A stretch of 64,000 nucleotides of DNA from Bermanella sp040371755 (GCF_040371755.1 NZ_BAABWE010000002.1:1-64000); one strand, 5' to 3'. Shown: positions 15,101 through 25,775, counted from the stretch's first letter. Numbers and translations: made by a program. The notes: generated by a model not told the origin, from the sequence alone.

Positions 15101-16544
15101 TACTCTCCAATAACTCTGGTAATGCTTGAGTCAATTCAATGGCTAACGTGCCTACATTACCAGCACCTTGCGTCATTAAAATATCCCCTGGCTTTAACAC
15201 ATTTTTTAAGATGGGTTTTACATCCGCCCCTCTTTCAATAAAAATCGGATCCACTTTACCTAGCTGGCGAATTGTACCTGCTAACGCGCGTCCATCTGCA
15301 CCCGGAATTTCGTCTTCACCAGCCGGATATACATCCATTAACAATAAAACGTCTACGCCACTTAATACACGCACAAAATCTTCATATAAATCTCGTGTAC
15401 GAGTGTATCTATGGGGTTGAAACATCATTACTAGTCGGTTGTTTGGCCAACCTTTGCGTATCGCTTGAATGGTGACTTCCACTTCTGTTGGATGATGACC
15501 ATAATCATCCACTAACATCACTTCACCATCGTTAAGTGGAAATTCGCCACACACTTGAAAGCGCCTACCAACCCCTTGAAACTTCTCAAGAGCCGTAATA
15601 ATAGCTTCATCTGAAATGCCTTCATCGGTTGCTACTGCTATAGCAGACAACGCGTTTAAGACATTGTGTCGCCCAGGCATACGCAACTTGATGGTTAAAT
15701 CTTTATGGTCATTAGGGCGCTTAGCAGTAAACGTGGTGAATATTCCTTCCTGTTGTACATCGACGGCATAAAAATCAGCACTTTCATCAAAACCATAGGT
15801 TAATACTGGGCGATTAATTTCCGGCAAAATATCTTTTACTGTTTCATCATCCACACATAAAACGGCTAAACCATAAAAAGGCAAGTTATGTAAAAAATCC
15901 ACAAAGGTTTTTTTCAATTGATTGAAGTCGCCACCATAGGTGTCCATGTGGTCCGCTTCAATATTAGTTACAATAGAAACCATGGGTTGCAAGTGTAAAA
16001 ACGAGGCATCTGATTCATCCGCTTCTGCAACCAAGTAACGGCTACCGCCTAATTTTGCATTAGTGCCTGCACTGGTCAAGCGACCACCAATAACAAATGT
16101 TGGGTCTTTTTCACCTTCTGCGAGTATTGATGCCACCAAACTTGTGGTAGTGGTTTTTCCATGAGTACCAGCAATGGCAATGCCATGACGAAATCGCATC
16201 AACTCAGCGAGCATTTCAGCACGGCGTACAATTGGAATTCTGTGCTCATTTGCGTATTGAATTTCAGGGTTTGCATAGTTGATTGCAGTTGACACAACCA
16301 CTACATCCGCTTGTTCAACATTTTGTTTTTGATGGCCTAAATAAATCATTGCACCTAATGATTGTAAGCGATCCGTCACTGCAGATTGGCGTAAATCTGA
16401 GCCGCTGATTTCATAACCTTGGTTTAACAGAACCTCGGCAATTCCACACATACCCACGCCACCAATACCAATAAAATGTATGCGGCGTATACGTCGCATC
16501 TCTGGTATTTCCCAGCGCTGTACTGCTTTATTTGAATCAGACAT
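15090..16544 (-). CDS. murC: UDP-N-acetylmuramate--L-alanine ligase
   Basis: MurC adds L-alanine to UDP-MurNAc, the first peptide step of murein precursor synthesis. The ATG at 16544 (MSDSNKAV) is preferred over the open-frame start at 16577, giving 484 residues and only 8 bp of overlap with murG. The N-terminal Rossmann domain (HFIGIGGVGMCGIAEVL), ATP-binding GTHGKTTTTSL, and the central and C-terminal Mur ligase domains (DDYGHHPTEV) are all present. It is translationally linked to both murG and ddlB. Confidence 0.96.
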   Translation of the reverse strand: MSDSNKAVQRWEIPEMRRIRRIHFIGIGGVGMCGIAEVLLNQGYEISGSDLRQSAVTDRLQSLGAMIYLGHQKQNVEQADVVVVSTAINYANPEIQYANEHRIPIVRRAEMLAELMRFRHGIAIAGTHGKTTTTSLVASILAEGEKDPTFVIGGRLTSAGTNAKLGGSRYLVAEADESDASFLHLQPMVSIVTNIEADHMDTYGGDFNQLKKTFVDFLHNLPFYGLAVLCVDDETVKDILPEINRPVLTYGFDESADFYAVDVQQEGIFTTFTAKRPNDHKDLTIKLRMPGRHNVLNALSAIAVATDEGISDEAIITALEKFQGVGRRFQVCGEFPLNDGEVMLVDDYGHHPTEVEVTIQAIRKGWPNNRLVMMFQPHRYTRTRDLYEDFVRVLSGVDVLLLMDVYPAGEDEIPGADGRALAGTIRQLGKVDPIFIERGADVKPILKNVLKPGDILMTQGAGNVGTLAIELTQALPELLESIDG

Positions 16545-17616
16545 TGATGGCCTCAATACAATATTTCGCAACGACACTGGCGGAATCAGGTTTTGCCAAG
16601 GTTCTCGCTGCTACTGACATTTTGATAATAGACTCACGATTTTGATGTAAGTCATTTAATTCGTTTAATAAACCCTGTGCGGTTAATTCACGCTGAGGAT
16701 TTAATCGTGCAGCACCCGCTGACACTAAAAACTGCCCATTTGCTGTTTGATGATCATCAACGGCAAACGGGTAAGGGATTAAAATAGATGCCACTCCCGC
16801 GGCCATCATTTCACTAACCGTTAACGCCCCTGAGCGACAAATTACTACATCTGCCCACTCGTAGGCTTGAGCCATGTCGCCAATAAATGCGCTAACTTTA
16901 ACTTGATCCACTCCGGCATTTTGATAACCCTGTTTCACATCTGCATAGTTACGTTTACCCACTTGATGCCAAACATTGATATGGCTAGGTTGGCTAGCCA
17001 TCATTTCAATCAAAATATTATTAATCGCCACAGCACCTAAACTGCCCCCCACCACCAACACATTTAACGGGCCACTTCGATTCATTAAGCGTTGCTGCGG
17101 CGGCTGTATTTCAACAATATTTTTGCGTACTGGATTACCAACTGATCGGACTGACTTAGCTTTTGCAAATGTACCTTCAAATGCCTGCAATAACGTTTTT
17201 GCCATGGCGCTTAATATTTTGTTGGTCATTCCTGGAATTGCATTTTGCTCATGGATCACCAGCGGCACCCGTAATAAATACGCCAAAAAACCACCCGGCC
17301 CCGATGCAAATCCGCCCATACCCAACGCCATAACAGGTTTTACCTGACGAAATACTTTAAATGCTTGCCACAGAGCCCGCATAATTTGAAGTGGCGCCAA
17401 CAAGGTTTTGAGCAAGCCACTTCCGCGCAGACCCGTCACCGATATACGGTGAAGTTCATACCCAGCATCTGGCACTAAATCATTTTCAATACCCTTAATA
17501 CTGCCAAGCCAGTGTACTTGGTAACCCTTGGCTTTGAGTTCTTTCGCCACACTTAATGCTGGAATCACATGGCCACCAGTGCCACCTGCCATGATCATCA
17601 CATTACCTTTTTTCAT
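16537..17616 (-). CDS. murG: undecaprenyl-PP-MurNAc-pentapeptide-UDPGlcNAc GlcNAc transferase
   Basis: MurG converts lipid I to lipid II at the inner face of the membrane. It is a 359-residue GT-B glycosyltransferase. N-terminal glycine-rich loop GGTGGHVIPAL (about 12-22), MGGFASGPGG (about 100-109) and the C-terminal donor site CRSGALTVSEMMAAG (about 260) with PYPFAVDDHQTANG are all visible. It overlaps ftsW by 14 bp and murC by 8 bp, so the three are one transcription and translation unit. Confidence 0.97.
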   Translation of the reverse strand: MKKGNVMIMAGGTGGHVIPALSVAKELKAKGYQVHWLGSIKGIENDLVPDAGYELHRISVTGLRGSGLLKTLLAPLQIMRALWQAFKVFRQVKPVMALGMGGFASGPGGFLAYLLRVPLVIHEQNAIPGMTNKILSAMAKTLLQAFEGTFAKAKSVRSVGNPVRKNIVEIQPPQQRLMNRSGPLNVLVVGGSLGAVAINNILIEMMASQPSHINVWHQVGKRNYADVKQGYQNAGVDQVKVSAFIGDMAQAYEWADVVICRSGALTVSEMMAAGVASILIPYPFAVDDHQTANGQFLVSAGAARLNPQRELTAQGLLNELNDLHQNRESIIKMSVAARTLAKPDSASVVAKYCIEAINV

Positions 17617-18784
17617 TTAGGCACTCCATTTCGTGATGAACTCTTAATAGCAAACCTAATGCAATACAACATGCAATCAAACTAGAACCGCCATAACTAA
17701 CAAACGGTAAGGTTAAACCTTTAGTTGGTAATAACCCCATATTCACACCTAGATTAATAAATCCTTGAAAGCCAATTAACAACCCCATTCCATAGGCAAC
17801 AAATGAAGCAAAATACTGCTGAAATTCATATGCCTTACGTCCAAGCTTCATGGCTTTAATAAAAATGTAAATGAACAATCCAATAATAAGTGCAGACCCC
17901 AGTAAACCGGTTTCCTCAGACCAAATAGCAAATACAAAATCCGTATGAGCTTCTGGTAAATAAAACAGCTTTTGTATGCTATTACCTAATCCCACACCAG
18001 AGTATTCACCACGACCAAATGCAATTAAACTTTGTGTTAATTGATAGCCACTGCCATAAACATTCTCAGGTGTCCAAGGCTCCCAATAACCAGTTAGTCG
18101 CTTCAAACGATATGGCTGGCTCAACAAAATAAGCACCGATGCACTTATTACGACGATAGCGGTTAATAAAAACTGACCTGCTTTAACACCACCTAAAAAT
18201 AGCAAAGCCAAACTAGCCAACATCAATACAACCACCGCACCAAAATCAGGTTCGAGTAAGAGTAAAACCGCCAATAGTGCTAATACTAATAAGGGTTTGA
18301 TGAACCCTGACCACTTTGATTGCACTTCAGCACGACGACGCTCTAAATAACTAGCCATGTACAAAACCGTAGCCAACTTAGCAAATTCACTAGGCTGCAC
18401 ATTCATAAAACCTAATGATATCCAGCGCATACTGCCGTTAACTTCTCGACCAATACCTGGAATCACAACCGCAACCAAGCTCAACAAAGAAAGTAAGATT
18501 AATACCCCGCTCATTTTTCGCACCCACTCAAGTGGTACGTGCACCACCACATAAGCAGTAATAGCACCAAGCAACAAATAAATACCATGGCGCAAACTAA
18601 TATAAAGGTTATTGCCAAACTCTCGGTTGGCCCAATCCATACTGGCGGATGTCACCATCAACCAGCCTAGGGATGATAAAATAGTAACCGCCCACAATAA
18701 CTGACGATCTAAGATGATGGACTGGCTAAAATCGAACTTTTGCCAAACTGGCGTAGTGGTAACGGTGCGAGTGGCTGAACTCAT
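17603..18784 (-). CDS. ftsW: septal peptidoglycan polymerase FtsW
   Basis: FtsW is a SEDS-family glycosyltransferase that polymerises lipid II at the septum with FtsI. The 393-residue protein has about ten membrane segments. The conserved periplasmic loop with PEAHTDFVFAIWSEETGLLG (about 285-305) and the SEDS C-terminal signature GLLPTKGLTLPFVSYGGSS confirm the family. Its position beside murG and murD separates it from RodA. Overlaps with murD (4 bp) and murG (14 bp) indicate coupled translation. Confidence 0.96.
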   Translation of the reverse strand: MSSATRTVTTTPVWQKFDFSQSIILDRQLLWAVTILSSLGWLMVTSASMDWANREFGNNLYISLRHGIYLLLGAITAYVVVHVPLEWVRKMSGVLILLSLLSLVAVVIPGIGREVNGSMRWISLGFMNVQPSEFAKLATVLYMASYLERRRAEVQSKWSGFIKPLLVLALLAVLLLLEPDFGAVVVLMLASLALLFLGGVKAGQFLLTAIVVISASVLILLSQPYRLKRLTGYWEPWTPENVYGSGYQLTQSLIAFGRGEYSGVGLGNSIQKLFYLPEAHTDFVFAIWSEETGLLGSALIIGLFIYIFIKAMKLGRKAYEFQQYFASFVAYGMGLLIGFQGFINLGVNMGLLPTKGLTLPFVSYGGSSLIACCIALGLLLRVHHEMECLNEKR

Positions 18785-20115
18785 GACGCCTCCACCAATT
18801 TCACAAACGTCTCACCTCTGTGCTCAAAACTATTGAACATGTCAAAACTGGCACAGGCCGGCGATAACAAAACTGCATCATCTTGCTTGGCCGACTCACA
18901 TGCTTTGCTAAAAGCATCTTCAAAACTACTGGCCTGTATTACCTTGCATTCTTGATGCAATACATCTGCAATTAACTGAGCATCTCGACCATAAACCACT
19001 AATGTAGAAACATAGGCTTTAACTTGATCTGACAAACACTGGAAGTCTGCATCTTTCCCCACACCACCCGCCATTAACACAATATGACCCTTAATATCAG
19101 GACCAAGCCCCTCAAGAGCCGCTTGGGTTGCACCAACATTGGTGCCTTTTGAATCGTTATAAAATTCCACACCATTTACTTTTCGAACCCACTGGCAACG
19201 ATGCTCAAGTCCAGCAAACGTTGATAACGTTTTAAGCATGCTATTCATAGGCAAACCTGCGCACTCGCCTAAAGCTAACGCAGCCAATGCATTACTGCGG
19301 TTATGGCTACCTTTAATTTTTAATAAGCCGCTCTCCAAAAGTAACTCTTTGCCTTTACACAAATATAATTTTTCAGCTTGCTTGCACACTCCAAACTGAT
19401 TATTTTCTGGCTCGTTAATAGTAAAACCGACCATACGTTCAGGCTGTGCAAACATTGGTGCTGACAACGTATCATCTAAGTTGATCACCCCCCACTTAGC
19501 CCCATTAAAAATAACCTGCTTTGACTCATAGTAATCTTTGTAACTATCATAGCGATCTAGGTGGTCTGGACTTATATTCAATACAGTAGCAACAAGTGGA
19601 TTTAAATTAGGCGTTGCTTCTAACTGGAAACTACTTAATTCCATTACATAAAGCTGAACACTATCATCAATTAAGTCCAGCGCAGGCGTACCCAAGTTAC
19701 CGCCAATGGCCGTATGCAAACCCGCATCCTGTGCCATAAGGCCAACTAACGTAGTTACTGTACTCTTAGCATTTGAACCTGTTATGGCAACAATTGGCGC
19801 TTTAGCATAATCAGCAAATATTTGAATATCGCTTACGACCTCTATGCCCGCGTCTTGTGCTTGTTTGATTTCTTTAGTTGCTAATGGCAAACCCGGACTG
19901 ACCACTACTTTTTCAGCTTTTAATAGTTGGATCTCATCAAGTTTACCTAAACACATTTCTACATTAGGAAAGTTATCCAAAATAGTTTGAGCAAAAGGTG
20001 GCTCATCTCGAGTATCCATAGCTACTACAGGCATATTGCGTGCAGCAAAAAAAGCAACCACGGAATACCCCGTTTTGCCTAATCCAACCACCACAATAGG
20101 TTTTGCTGCAACCAT
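18781..20115 (-). CDS. murD: UDP-N-acetylmuramoyl-L-alanine--D-glutamate ligase
   Basis: MurD adds D-glutamate to UDP-MurNAc-L-Ala. The start is the ATG at 20115 (444 residues). The frame also has a TTG at 20124, which I consider less likely. The N-terminal Rossmann-like domain (VVVGLGKTGYSV), the ATP loop ITGSNAKSTVTTLVG (GSNAKST form, as in Pseudomonas) and the C-terminal domain with LLSPACASFDMFNSFEHRGETF are present. The gene lies 15 bp after mraY and overlaps ftsW. Confidence 0.96.
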   Translation of the reverse strand: MVAAKPIVVVGLGKTGYSVVAFFAARNMPVVAMDTRDEPPFAQTILDNFPNVEMCLGKLDEIQLLKAEKVVVSPGLPLATKEIKQAQDAGIEVVSDIQIFADYAKAPIVAITGSNAKSTVTTLVGLMAQDAGLHTAIGGNLGTPALDLIDDSVQLYVMELSSFQLEATPNLNPLVATVLNISPDHLDRYDSYKDYYESKQVIFNGAKWGVINLDDTLSAPMFAQPERMVGFTINEPENNQFGVCKQAEKLYLCKGKELLLESGLLKIKGSHNRSNALAALALGECAGLPMNSMLKTLSTFAGLEHRCQWVRKVNGVEFYNDSKGTNVGATQAALEGLGPDIKGHIVLMAGGVGKDADFQCLSDQVKAYVSTLVVYGRDAQLIADVLHQECKVIQASSFEDAFSKACESAKQDDAVLLSPACASFDMFNSFEHRGETFVKLVEAS

Positions 20116-20130
20116 ATGAACCAATGCCTA

Positions 20131-21213
20131 TTAACGAATTTTAAGTGTTGCCATACCTAGCAACACTAAAAACAATGTAATAATCCAAAAACGCACAATC
20201 ACCCGCGGTTCTGGCCAACCTTTTAACTCGAAATGATGATGCAAAGGAGCCATTCTAAAAATGCGCTTACCTGTCATTTTAAATGACGCCACTTGCAAAA
20301 TAACACTGACGGTTTCTGCGACAAAAATGCCACCCATAATGAACAGTAGAATTTCTTGGCGAACCATTACTGCAAGTACACCCAATGCAGCACCAAGTGC
20401 TAAAGATCCAACATCACCCATAAATACTTGTGCAGGGTACGTGTTAAACCACAAGAAACCGATTCCAGCTCCCACTAACGCGCCGCAGAATATCGTTACC
20501 TCACCCACACCACCTAAATACGGTAAAAACAAATATTCGGCAAATTTCACGTTTCCGACTAAATAAGCACAAACACCTAATGCACCACCCACCATTACCG
20601 TTGGCAAAATGGCTAAGCCATCTAAACCATCAGTCAGATTGACTGCATTTGAACTACCAACAATTACAAGATAGGTAAGTACGATATAAAAAAGACCAAG
20701 TTCAATCGCGATATCCTTAAAGAAAGGAACAATAAGCGTGGTTTCAGCTGGGCTTTGTGCATTAGCGTATAAATAAACAGCTGCAATCAGTGCTATCACA
20801 CTTTGCCAAATCATTTTCCAGCGCGCAGGTAAACCTCTTGAATTTTTTTGCACTACTTTTCGATAATCGTCCACAAAACCGACGACACCTGTAGATAGGG
20901 TTACCAATAAAACAACCCAAACATAATGATTAGCCAAGTTCCCCCAAAGCAATGTACTAATAGAGATCGCCAGTAAGATCAACGTACCACCCATTGTTGG
21001 AGTGCCCGCCTTACTTAAATGAGACTGCGGTCCATCATCACGCACTGATTGTCCAATTTGCTTTTCTTGAAGTTTACGAATCACAATCGGACCACACCAC
21101 AAGCCAATCGCCAAAGCAGTTAACGTGGCAAAAATGGCTCGAAACGTTAAATAATTTACTACGGCAAAACCCGAGTGATACTGCTGTAAAAATTCCGCTA
21201 ACCATAACAACAT
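20131..21213 (-). CDS. mraY: phospho-N-acetylmuramoyl-pentapeptide transferase
   Basis: MraY moves phospho-MurNAc-pentapeptide to undecaprenyl phosphate to form lipid I. The 360-residue, ten-segment membrane enzyme shows the magnesium-binding Asp cluster region (GFVDDYRKV, about 116-124), SNAVNLTDGLDGLA (about 188-201) and HHHFELKGWPEPRVIVRFW near the C-terminus. It is flanked by murF and murD in the usual order with very short gaps. Confidence 0.98.
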   Translation of the reverse strand: MLLWLAEFLQQYHSGFAVVNYLTFRAIFATLTALAIGLWCGPIVIRKLQEKQIGQSVRDDGPQSHLSKAGTPTMGGTLILLAISISTLLWGNLANHYVWVVLLVTLSTGVVGFVDDYRKVVQKNSRGLPARWKMIWQSVIALIAAVYLYANAQSPAETTLIVPFFKDIAIELGLFYIVLTYLVIVGSSNAVNLTDGLDGLAILPTVMVGGALGVCAYLVGNVKFAEYLFLPYLGGVGEVTIFCGALVGAGIGFLWFNTYPAQVFMGDVGSLALGAALGVLAVMVRQEILLFIMGGIFVAETVSVILQVASFKMTGKRIFRMAPLHHHFELKGWPEPRVIVRFWIITLFLVLLGMATLKIR

Positions 21214-21227
21214 GATTGGCTACCCTC

Positions 21228-22586
21228 TTATGATTCTTGAACGTCGATTATTTCACTAACAACACGATCCATATGGGCACTGCGTGACCCCTTAACCAGA
21301 ACCGTTACATTTTTCTTAAGCTTGCCTTTTAAAAAGCGAACTAAACCATCATGACTTGCAAACCAGTGGGCGTTATCTCCAAACGCATCGGCTGCACCAC
21401 GACTAAACTCACCTAATGCAAAAAACTCATTAATTTTTGCTTCGCGAGCATAGGACCCCACTTCTGCATGTGCTAATTGGGTTTCAACTCCAAGCTCAGC
21501 CATATCGCCCAATACAAAAATGGAATGACCTGAACGACTTGCTAGCACATCAACGGCCGCCCGAACTGATGCAGGATTGGCGTTATAACTATCGTCAATA
21601 ATGACGCTATCATTTAGGCCTTGTTTTTCAATGAGCCGGCCTTCGACTCCTTCAAATTTTTGCAACCCTGATACGATTTCTTGAATAGTCATGCCTAAAC
21701 CATGACATGCAGCCGCACATGCTAGAGCATTAAAAACATTATGTTGGCCCATCACTTTTAAATTCACATGAGCATTTTGGTCAGCGATGATCAACTCAAA
21801 ATCACAACACCCGCTTTCGTTAATGCTGACATTATCAGCGCGTACATTAGCCTTTTCACTTAAACCAAAACTAACCACTCGACGCTTGCCTGCACGGGTT
21901 TTCCAAGTATTAAAATGTTCGCTGTCTGCATTTAAAACTGCAATACCATCATCATTAAGCGCATCAATAATTTCACCCTTGGTGCGTACTATTGTGTCTA
22001 AATCACCAAAACCTTCTAAATGTGCACTACCCGCATTGGTTAAAATTGATACTGTTGGTTTTGCCAGCCCTGCGGTATAAGCAATTTCACCCTCTGCGCT
22101 AGCGCCCAACTCAACAACGGCATAATCATATGTGTGATTAATTCGCAGTAATGTAAGTGGAGCACCAATATGATTATTCAAGTTACCGCGAGTAACCAAT
22201 ACTTCATTGGATTGACGTAATAATGTAGCCATCATGCCCTTCACTGTGGTTTTACCACTGCTTCCGGTTATGGCAATAACATCGTTGTTGAATTTCTCAC
22301 GATTAAATAAAGCTAAGCGTCCTAACGCCTGAGTTGTATCAGCAACTTGTAAAAATGGCACAGATACATCCATTTCTTTACTAATGACAACCGCACAAGC
22401 CCCTTTATCAATGGCTTGTTTTACATAATCATGTCCATCAAACCGACCACCCATTAATGCCACATATAAATCGCCGGGTTGTAGGGTTCTGGTATCCGTA
22501 CTAACAAATTGAAACGGCACATTTGCGCCACGATGTTTTGCAGAAATAAATTCGGCAACTTCTGCTAAACGAACCGAACCAATCAT
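21228..22586 (-). CDS. murF: UDP-N-acetylmuramoyl-tripeptide--D-alanyl-D-alanine ligase
   Basis: MurF adds D-Ala-D-Ala to complete the UDP-MurNAc-pentapeptide. It is a 452-residue Mur ligase with ATP loop ITGSSGKTTVKGM (about 104-116), the central domain with carbamylated-Lys region, and DDSYNANPASVRAAVD (about 325-340) in the C-terminal domain. It overlaps murE by 4 bp (ATGA-type junction) and is 15 bp from mraY. Confidence 0.96.
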   Translation of the reverse strand: MIGSVRLAEVAEFISAKHRGANVPFQFVSTDTRTLQPGDLYVALMGGRFDGHDYVKQAIDKGACAVVISKEMDVSVPFLQVADTTQALGRLALFNREKFNNDVIAITGSSGKTTVKGMMATLLRQSNEVLVTRGNLNNHIGAPLTLLRINHTYDYAVVELGASAEGEIAYTAGLAKPTVSILTNAGSAHLEGFGDLDTIVRTKGEIIDALNDDGIAVLNADSEHFNTWKTRAGKRRVVSFGLSEKANVRADNVSINESGCCDFELIIADQNAHVNLKVMGQHNVFNALACAAACHGLGMTIQEIVSGLQKFEGVEGRLIEKQGLNDSVIIDDSYNANPASVRAAVDVLASRSGHSIFVLGDMAELGVETQLAHAEVGSYAREAKINEFFALGEFSRGAADAFGDNAHWFASHDGLVRFLKGKLKKNVTVLVKGSRSAHMDRVVSEIIDVQES

Positions 22587-24058
22587 GCTTGGATCTCCAA
22601 CTTCAACACTGCTTGGGCTTGCTCGACATCACTAAAGTGAAGCCGTTCACCGTTAATTTCTTGATAATCTTCATGGCCTTTTCCTGCAATCACAACAACA
22701 TCGTGACTTTCAGCTCGGCCAAGTGCTGTTTCAATTGCTTTTTGGCGATCGATCTCAATCACCAAATTACCCGCTGTAGCATCTATCATTTGTTGGCAAA
22801 TATCAGCTGGGTTTTCAGAGCGCGGATTATCGCTGGTTATGATTACCTTATCTGCATATTGGCACGCAATTTTACCCATTAATGGGCGTTTCCCTTGATC
22901 TCTATCACCACCGCAGCCCACTACCAATATAAGCCGTCCTGATTTCACATGTTTACGAGTGGATTTCAAAATCTGCTCTAACGCATCAGGAGTATGGGCG
23001 TAATCCACCAGTACTAATGGCTGGCCAGTCGTTACATTTACTTGCTGCATACGGCCAGCAACAGGGTGCAATTTAGAACAAGCAGAAATAACATCCGAAA
23101 ACTTAAAACCCATTTGCAAACAAACTAAAATAGCAGCAGCTACATTTTCTGCGTTAAATGCTCCAAATAATGGCAATGAAATAAACTTTGTTTGAGCTTC
23201 CCACGTGAATGACACATCGATACCTTGTTCGTGATAACGCTCTAATTTAAAGCTCAAATCAGATTTTTCATGGCACCCGTAGGTTAAAGGCACCACATGA
23301 CTCACTTTTTTAAGTACCTGTGAAAAAGGGTCATCTGCATTCACAACGGCAAATTTAATTTCAGGACGTTGAAATAACAGCGCTTTAGCCTCACCGTAAG
23401 CTTCCATGGTGCCGTGATAATCTAAATGATCTCGGGTGAGGTTAGAAAAAACGGCCCCTTCGAATTTCACTCCAGCTAGACGGTTTTGCTCAAGACCATG
23501 ACTAGAGACTTCCATCGCAACCACATCAAACTCACAAGACATATCCAGTAAAGCGTTATGAAGCTTTTCTGATGGCAGTGTTGTCATACCGGTAGGCTTT
23601 AGCTGTTGCCAATCGCCATATCCTAACGTCCCCATAACAGCACAAGGGCTCTGTAACTCGTTTAACAGTTGCGCCAAATAAAAACTAATCGATGACTTAC
23701 CATTGGTGCCAGTTATGCCTATTGCACGCAAGGCTAATGTGTTTCCATACAACAAGCCCGCAATTAACTGCCCAGCTTGCTCAACAGGATTTCTAAGTGT
23801 CACGCAGATGTCTCGATCTTGATCAACCAAATCAACACGAGTTTCATCTAATAAAATCACACTGGCACCTTGTGACAACGCTTTACCAATATAAGTTTGT
23901 TCATTGCCAGCCACAGATGGAAGCAAGAAAAAAGCATCACCCGCTGCAACTTCGCGACTATCAAAGCAAATATTATTTATCGTAAAATCCAATAAACCCT
24001 GGGGAATTGAATCAATCCAAGGTATTAATTGGCTTAGCGGTTGGTTGAATTGAATCAT
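22583..24058 (-). CDS. murE: UDP-N-acetylmuramoyl-tripeptide synthetase (meso-diaminopimelate adding)
   Basis: MurE adds the third residue of the stem peptide. The 491-residue protein has ATP loop ITGTNGKSSISFYLAQ (about 114-129), FSNLTRDHLDYHG in the central domain and the C-terminal SDNPRSENP (about 415-423). DNPR with Arg is the mark of meso-DAP specificity, as expected in a Gram-negative. The usual GTNGKT is GTNGKS here, a conservative change. It overlaps ftsI by 4 bp. Confidence 0.96.
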   Translation of the reverse strand: MIQFNQPLSQLIPWIDSIPQGLLDFTINNICFDSREVAAGDAFFLLPSVAGNEQTYIGKALSQGASVILLDETRVDLVDQDRDICVTLRNPVEQAGQLIAGLLYGNTLALRAIGITGTNGKSSISFYLAQLLNELQSPCAVMGTLGYGDWQQLKPTGMTTLPSEKLHNALLDMSCEFDVVAMEVSSHGLEQNRLAGVKFEGAVFSNLTRDHLDYHGTMEAYGEAKALLFQRPEIKFAVVNADDPFSQVLKKVSHVVPLTYGCHEKSDLSFKLERYHEQGIDVSFTWEAQTKFISLPLFGAFNAENVAAAILVCLQMGFKFSDVISACSKLHPVAGRMQQVNVTTGQPLVLVDYAHTPDALEQILKSTRKHVKSGRLILVVGCGGDRDQGKRPLMGKIACQYADKVIITSDNPRSENPADICQQMIDATAGNLVIEIDRQKAIETALGRAESHDVVVIAGKGHEDYQEINGERLHFSDVEQAQAVLKLEIQA

Positions 24059-25761
24059 TCTAACCTCCCTGCTATTTTTGAATCTTCAAATACAGTTGGG
24101 GTAACATTTAACAGCCGTAAACTGGCTTGAGTCACTCTTGAAAAAATAGGTGCCGCAACTTCACCACCATAATACTCTCGACCATTTGGTTCATCGACCA
24201 CCACAATTGTCACAATTCTAGGGTCATCTGCAGGTGCAATACCGGCAAATAAAGATAAGTAGCGCTCGTCTTCGTAACCATTAGCCCCCACTTTATGTAC
24301 AGTGCCTGTTTTACCAGCCACCGAATAACCTTCAACATGGGCACGGCGCGCAGTACCTTTTGGCCCAACTACGCTCTCCAACATGTGTACAACATCTCTT
24401 GCCATTTTTTCAGGCATTACTCGCTTACCTTTTTCCGCCGCTTTACGCATTAACGTTAAAGGTTGCTTAACTCCGCCATTTGCCAACACCTGATAAGCTT
24501 GCGCTAATTGCAGTGGCGTAACTGCTAGTCCGTATCCATAGGAAAGCGTGGCACTTTGCAAGCGATTCCATTTATTTGAATCCACTGCCACTTTACCACC
24601 ATGCTCACCTGGTAAACCCAAACCAACTGGCTTACCTAAACCCAACTGCTGGTAAAAATTCCACAGTTTTTCACCACCTAATTTAAATGACAATTTACTC
24701 ACTGCGACATTACTGGATTTAGTCAAAATACCGGTCACATCAAGCTCACCGTAATCCCTATGGTCGCGAATAGTTTTATTACCTATGCGTAAATACCCCG
24801 GGTGTGTATTAATAATGCTATCGGATTGAATTTCACCCGCCATTAACGCTGCTGCTACAGTAAATGGCTTCACCGTAGAGCCTGGTTCAAAAATATCCGT
24901 AACAGAGCGATTACGCACACTCGCTGCTTTTAAATCTAAACGGTTATTCGGGTTAAATGCCGGCTGATTAACCAAAGCCAGAATTTCTCCGGTCTTCACA
25001 TCTATCATCATTAAAGAGCCTGCTTTAGCATTATGCTGTTGCACAGATGCTTTAAGCTCGCGATACGCTTGATACTGTAATCGCAAATCAATGCTGAGCA
25101 TTAATTCATTACCCGGCTCTGCAACTTCAGTTACACCTAAGTCTTTAACTAAACGACCTAAACGATCTTTAATGACTCGTCCCTTTCCTGGCGTACCTTG
25201 CAACCATTCATTATAAGCAAGCTCAACCCCTTCAATGCCTGCTTCATCAATATTGGTAAACCCTACTACATGGCTTGCCACTTCTGCTGCTGGATAAAAG
25301 CGCTTAAATTCTTGTTGAGTACCAATACCTGATAAGTTTAATTGTTTGATTTCAGCAGATACCAATGGGCTCATGTGACGCTGTAGATAAATAAATTCTT
25401 TGGATTGATTAGCCTGAATTCGCTCATTTAACTCACGAACCGTCATACCCAAAACAGGCGCTAATTTTGAAATATTAATATCGTCTTTTAATATTTGTTT
25501 GGGGTTGGCCCATATACTTTTAACTGGCGTGCTCACTGCTAAAGGTTCGTTATTACGATCTACTATCATGCCGCGATATGCATCAATACTGTGATCACGC
25601 ACACTGCGCTTAGAACCTTCATCTTGAAGAAAATCTGTTTCTAACACCTGAAGCTGAGTCAAGCGTACCAATAGTGCAACAAACAATAACAAGCCGGCAC
25701 CCATTACAGTGTAATGGCGCCAGCTATTACTGGTGTGCTCATATTGGTTTTTAATGGCCAT
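24055..25761 (-). CDS. ftsI: septal transpeptidase FtsI (PBP3)
   Basis: FtsI cross-links septal murein and is the target of many beta-lactams. The 568-residue protein has a short cytoplasmic end, one membrane anchor (about 17-37), a pedestal domain and a transpeptidase domain. The active-site motifs are S295-T-V-K298, S349-S-N351 and K484-T-G486. A typical class B monofunctional enzyme is indicated. It is 14 bp after ftsL and overlaps murE, so it is read in the division operon. Confidence 0.97.
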   Translation of the reverse strand: MAIKNQYEHTSNSWRHYTVMGAGLLLFVALLVRLTQLQVLETDFLQDEGSKRSVRDHSIDAYRGMIVDRNNEPLAVSTPVKSIWANPKQILKDDINISKLAPVLGMTVRELNERIQANQSKEFIYLQRHMSPLVSAEIKQLNLSGIGTQQEFKRFYPAAEVASHVVGFTNIDEAGIEGVELAYNEWLQGTPGKGRVIKDRLGRLVKDLGVTEVAEPGNELMLSIDLRLQYQAYRELKASVQQHNAKAGSLMMIDVKTGEILALVNQPAFNPNNRLDLKAASVRNRSVTDIFEPGSTVKPFTVAAALMAGEIQSDSIINTHPGYLRIGNKTIRDHRDYGELDVTGILTKSSNVAVSKLSFKLGGEKLWNFYQQLGLGKPVGLGLPGEHGGKVAVDSNKWNRLQSATLSYGYGLAVTPLQLAQAYQVLANGGVKQPLTLMRKAAEKGKRVMPEKMARDVVHMLESVVGPKGTARRAHVEGYSVAGKTGTVHKVGANGYEDERYLSLFAGIAPADDPRIVTIVVVDEPNGREYYGGEVAAPIFSRVTQASLRLLNVTPTVFEDSKIAGRLE

Positions 25762-25775
25762 AAGGCCCTCTTTGT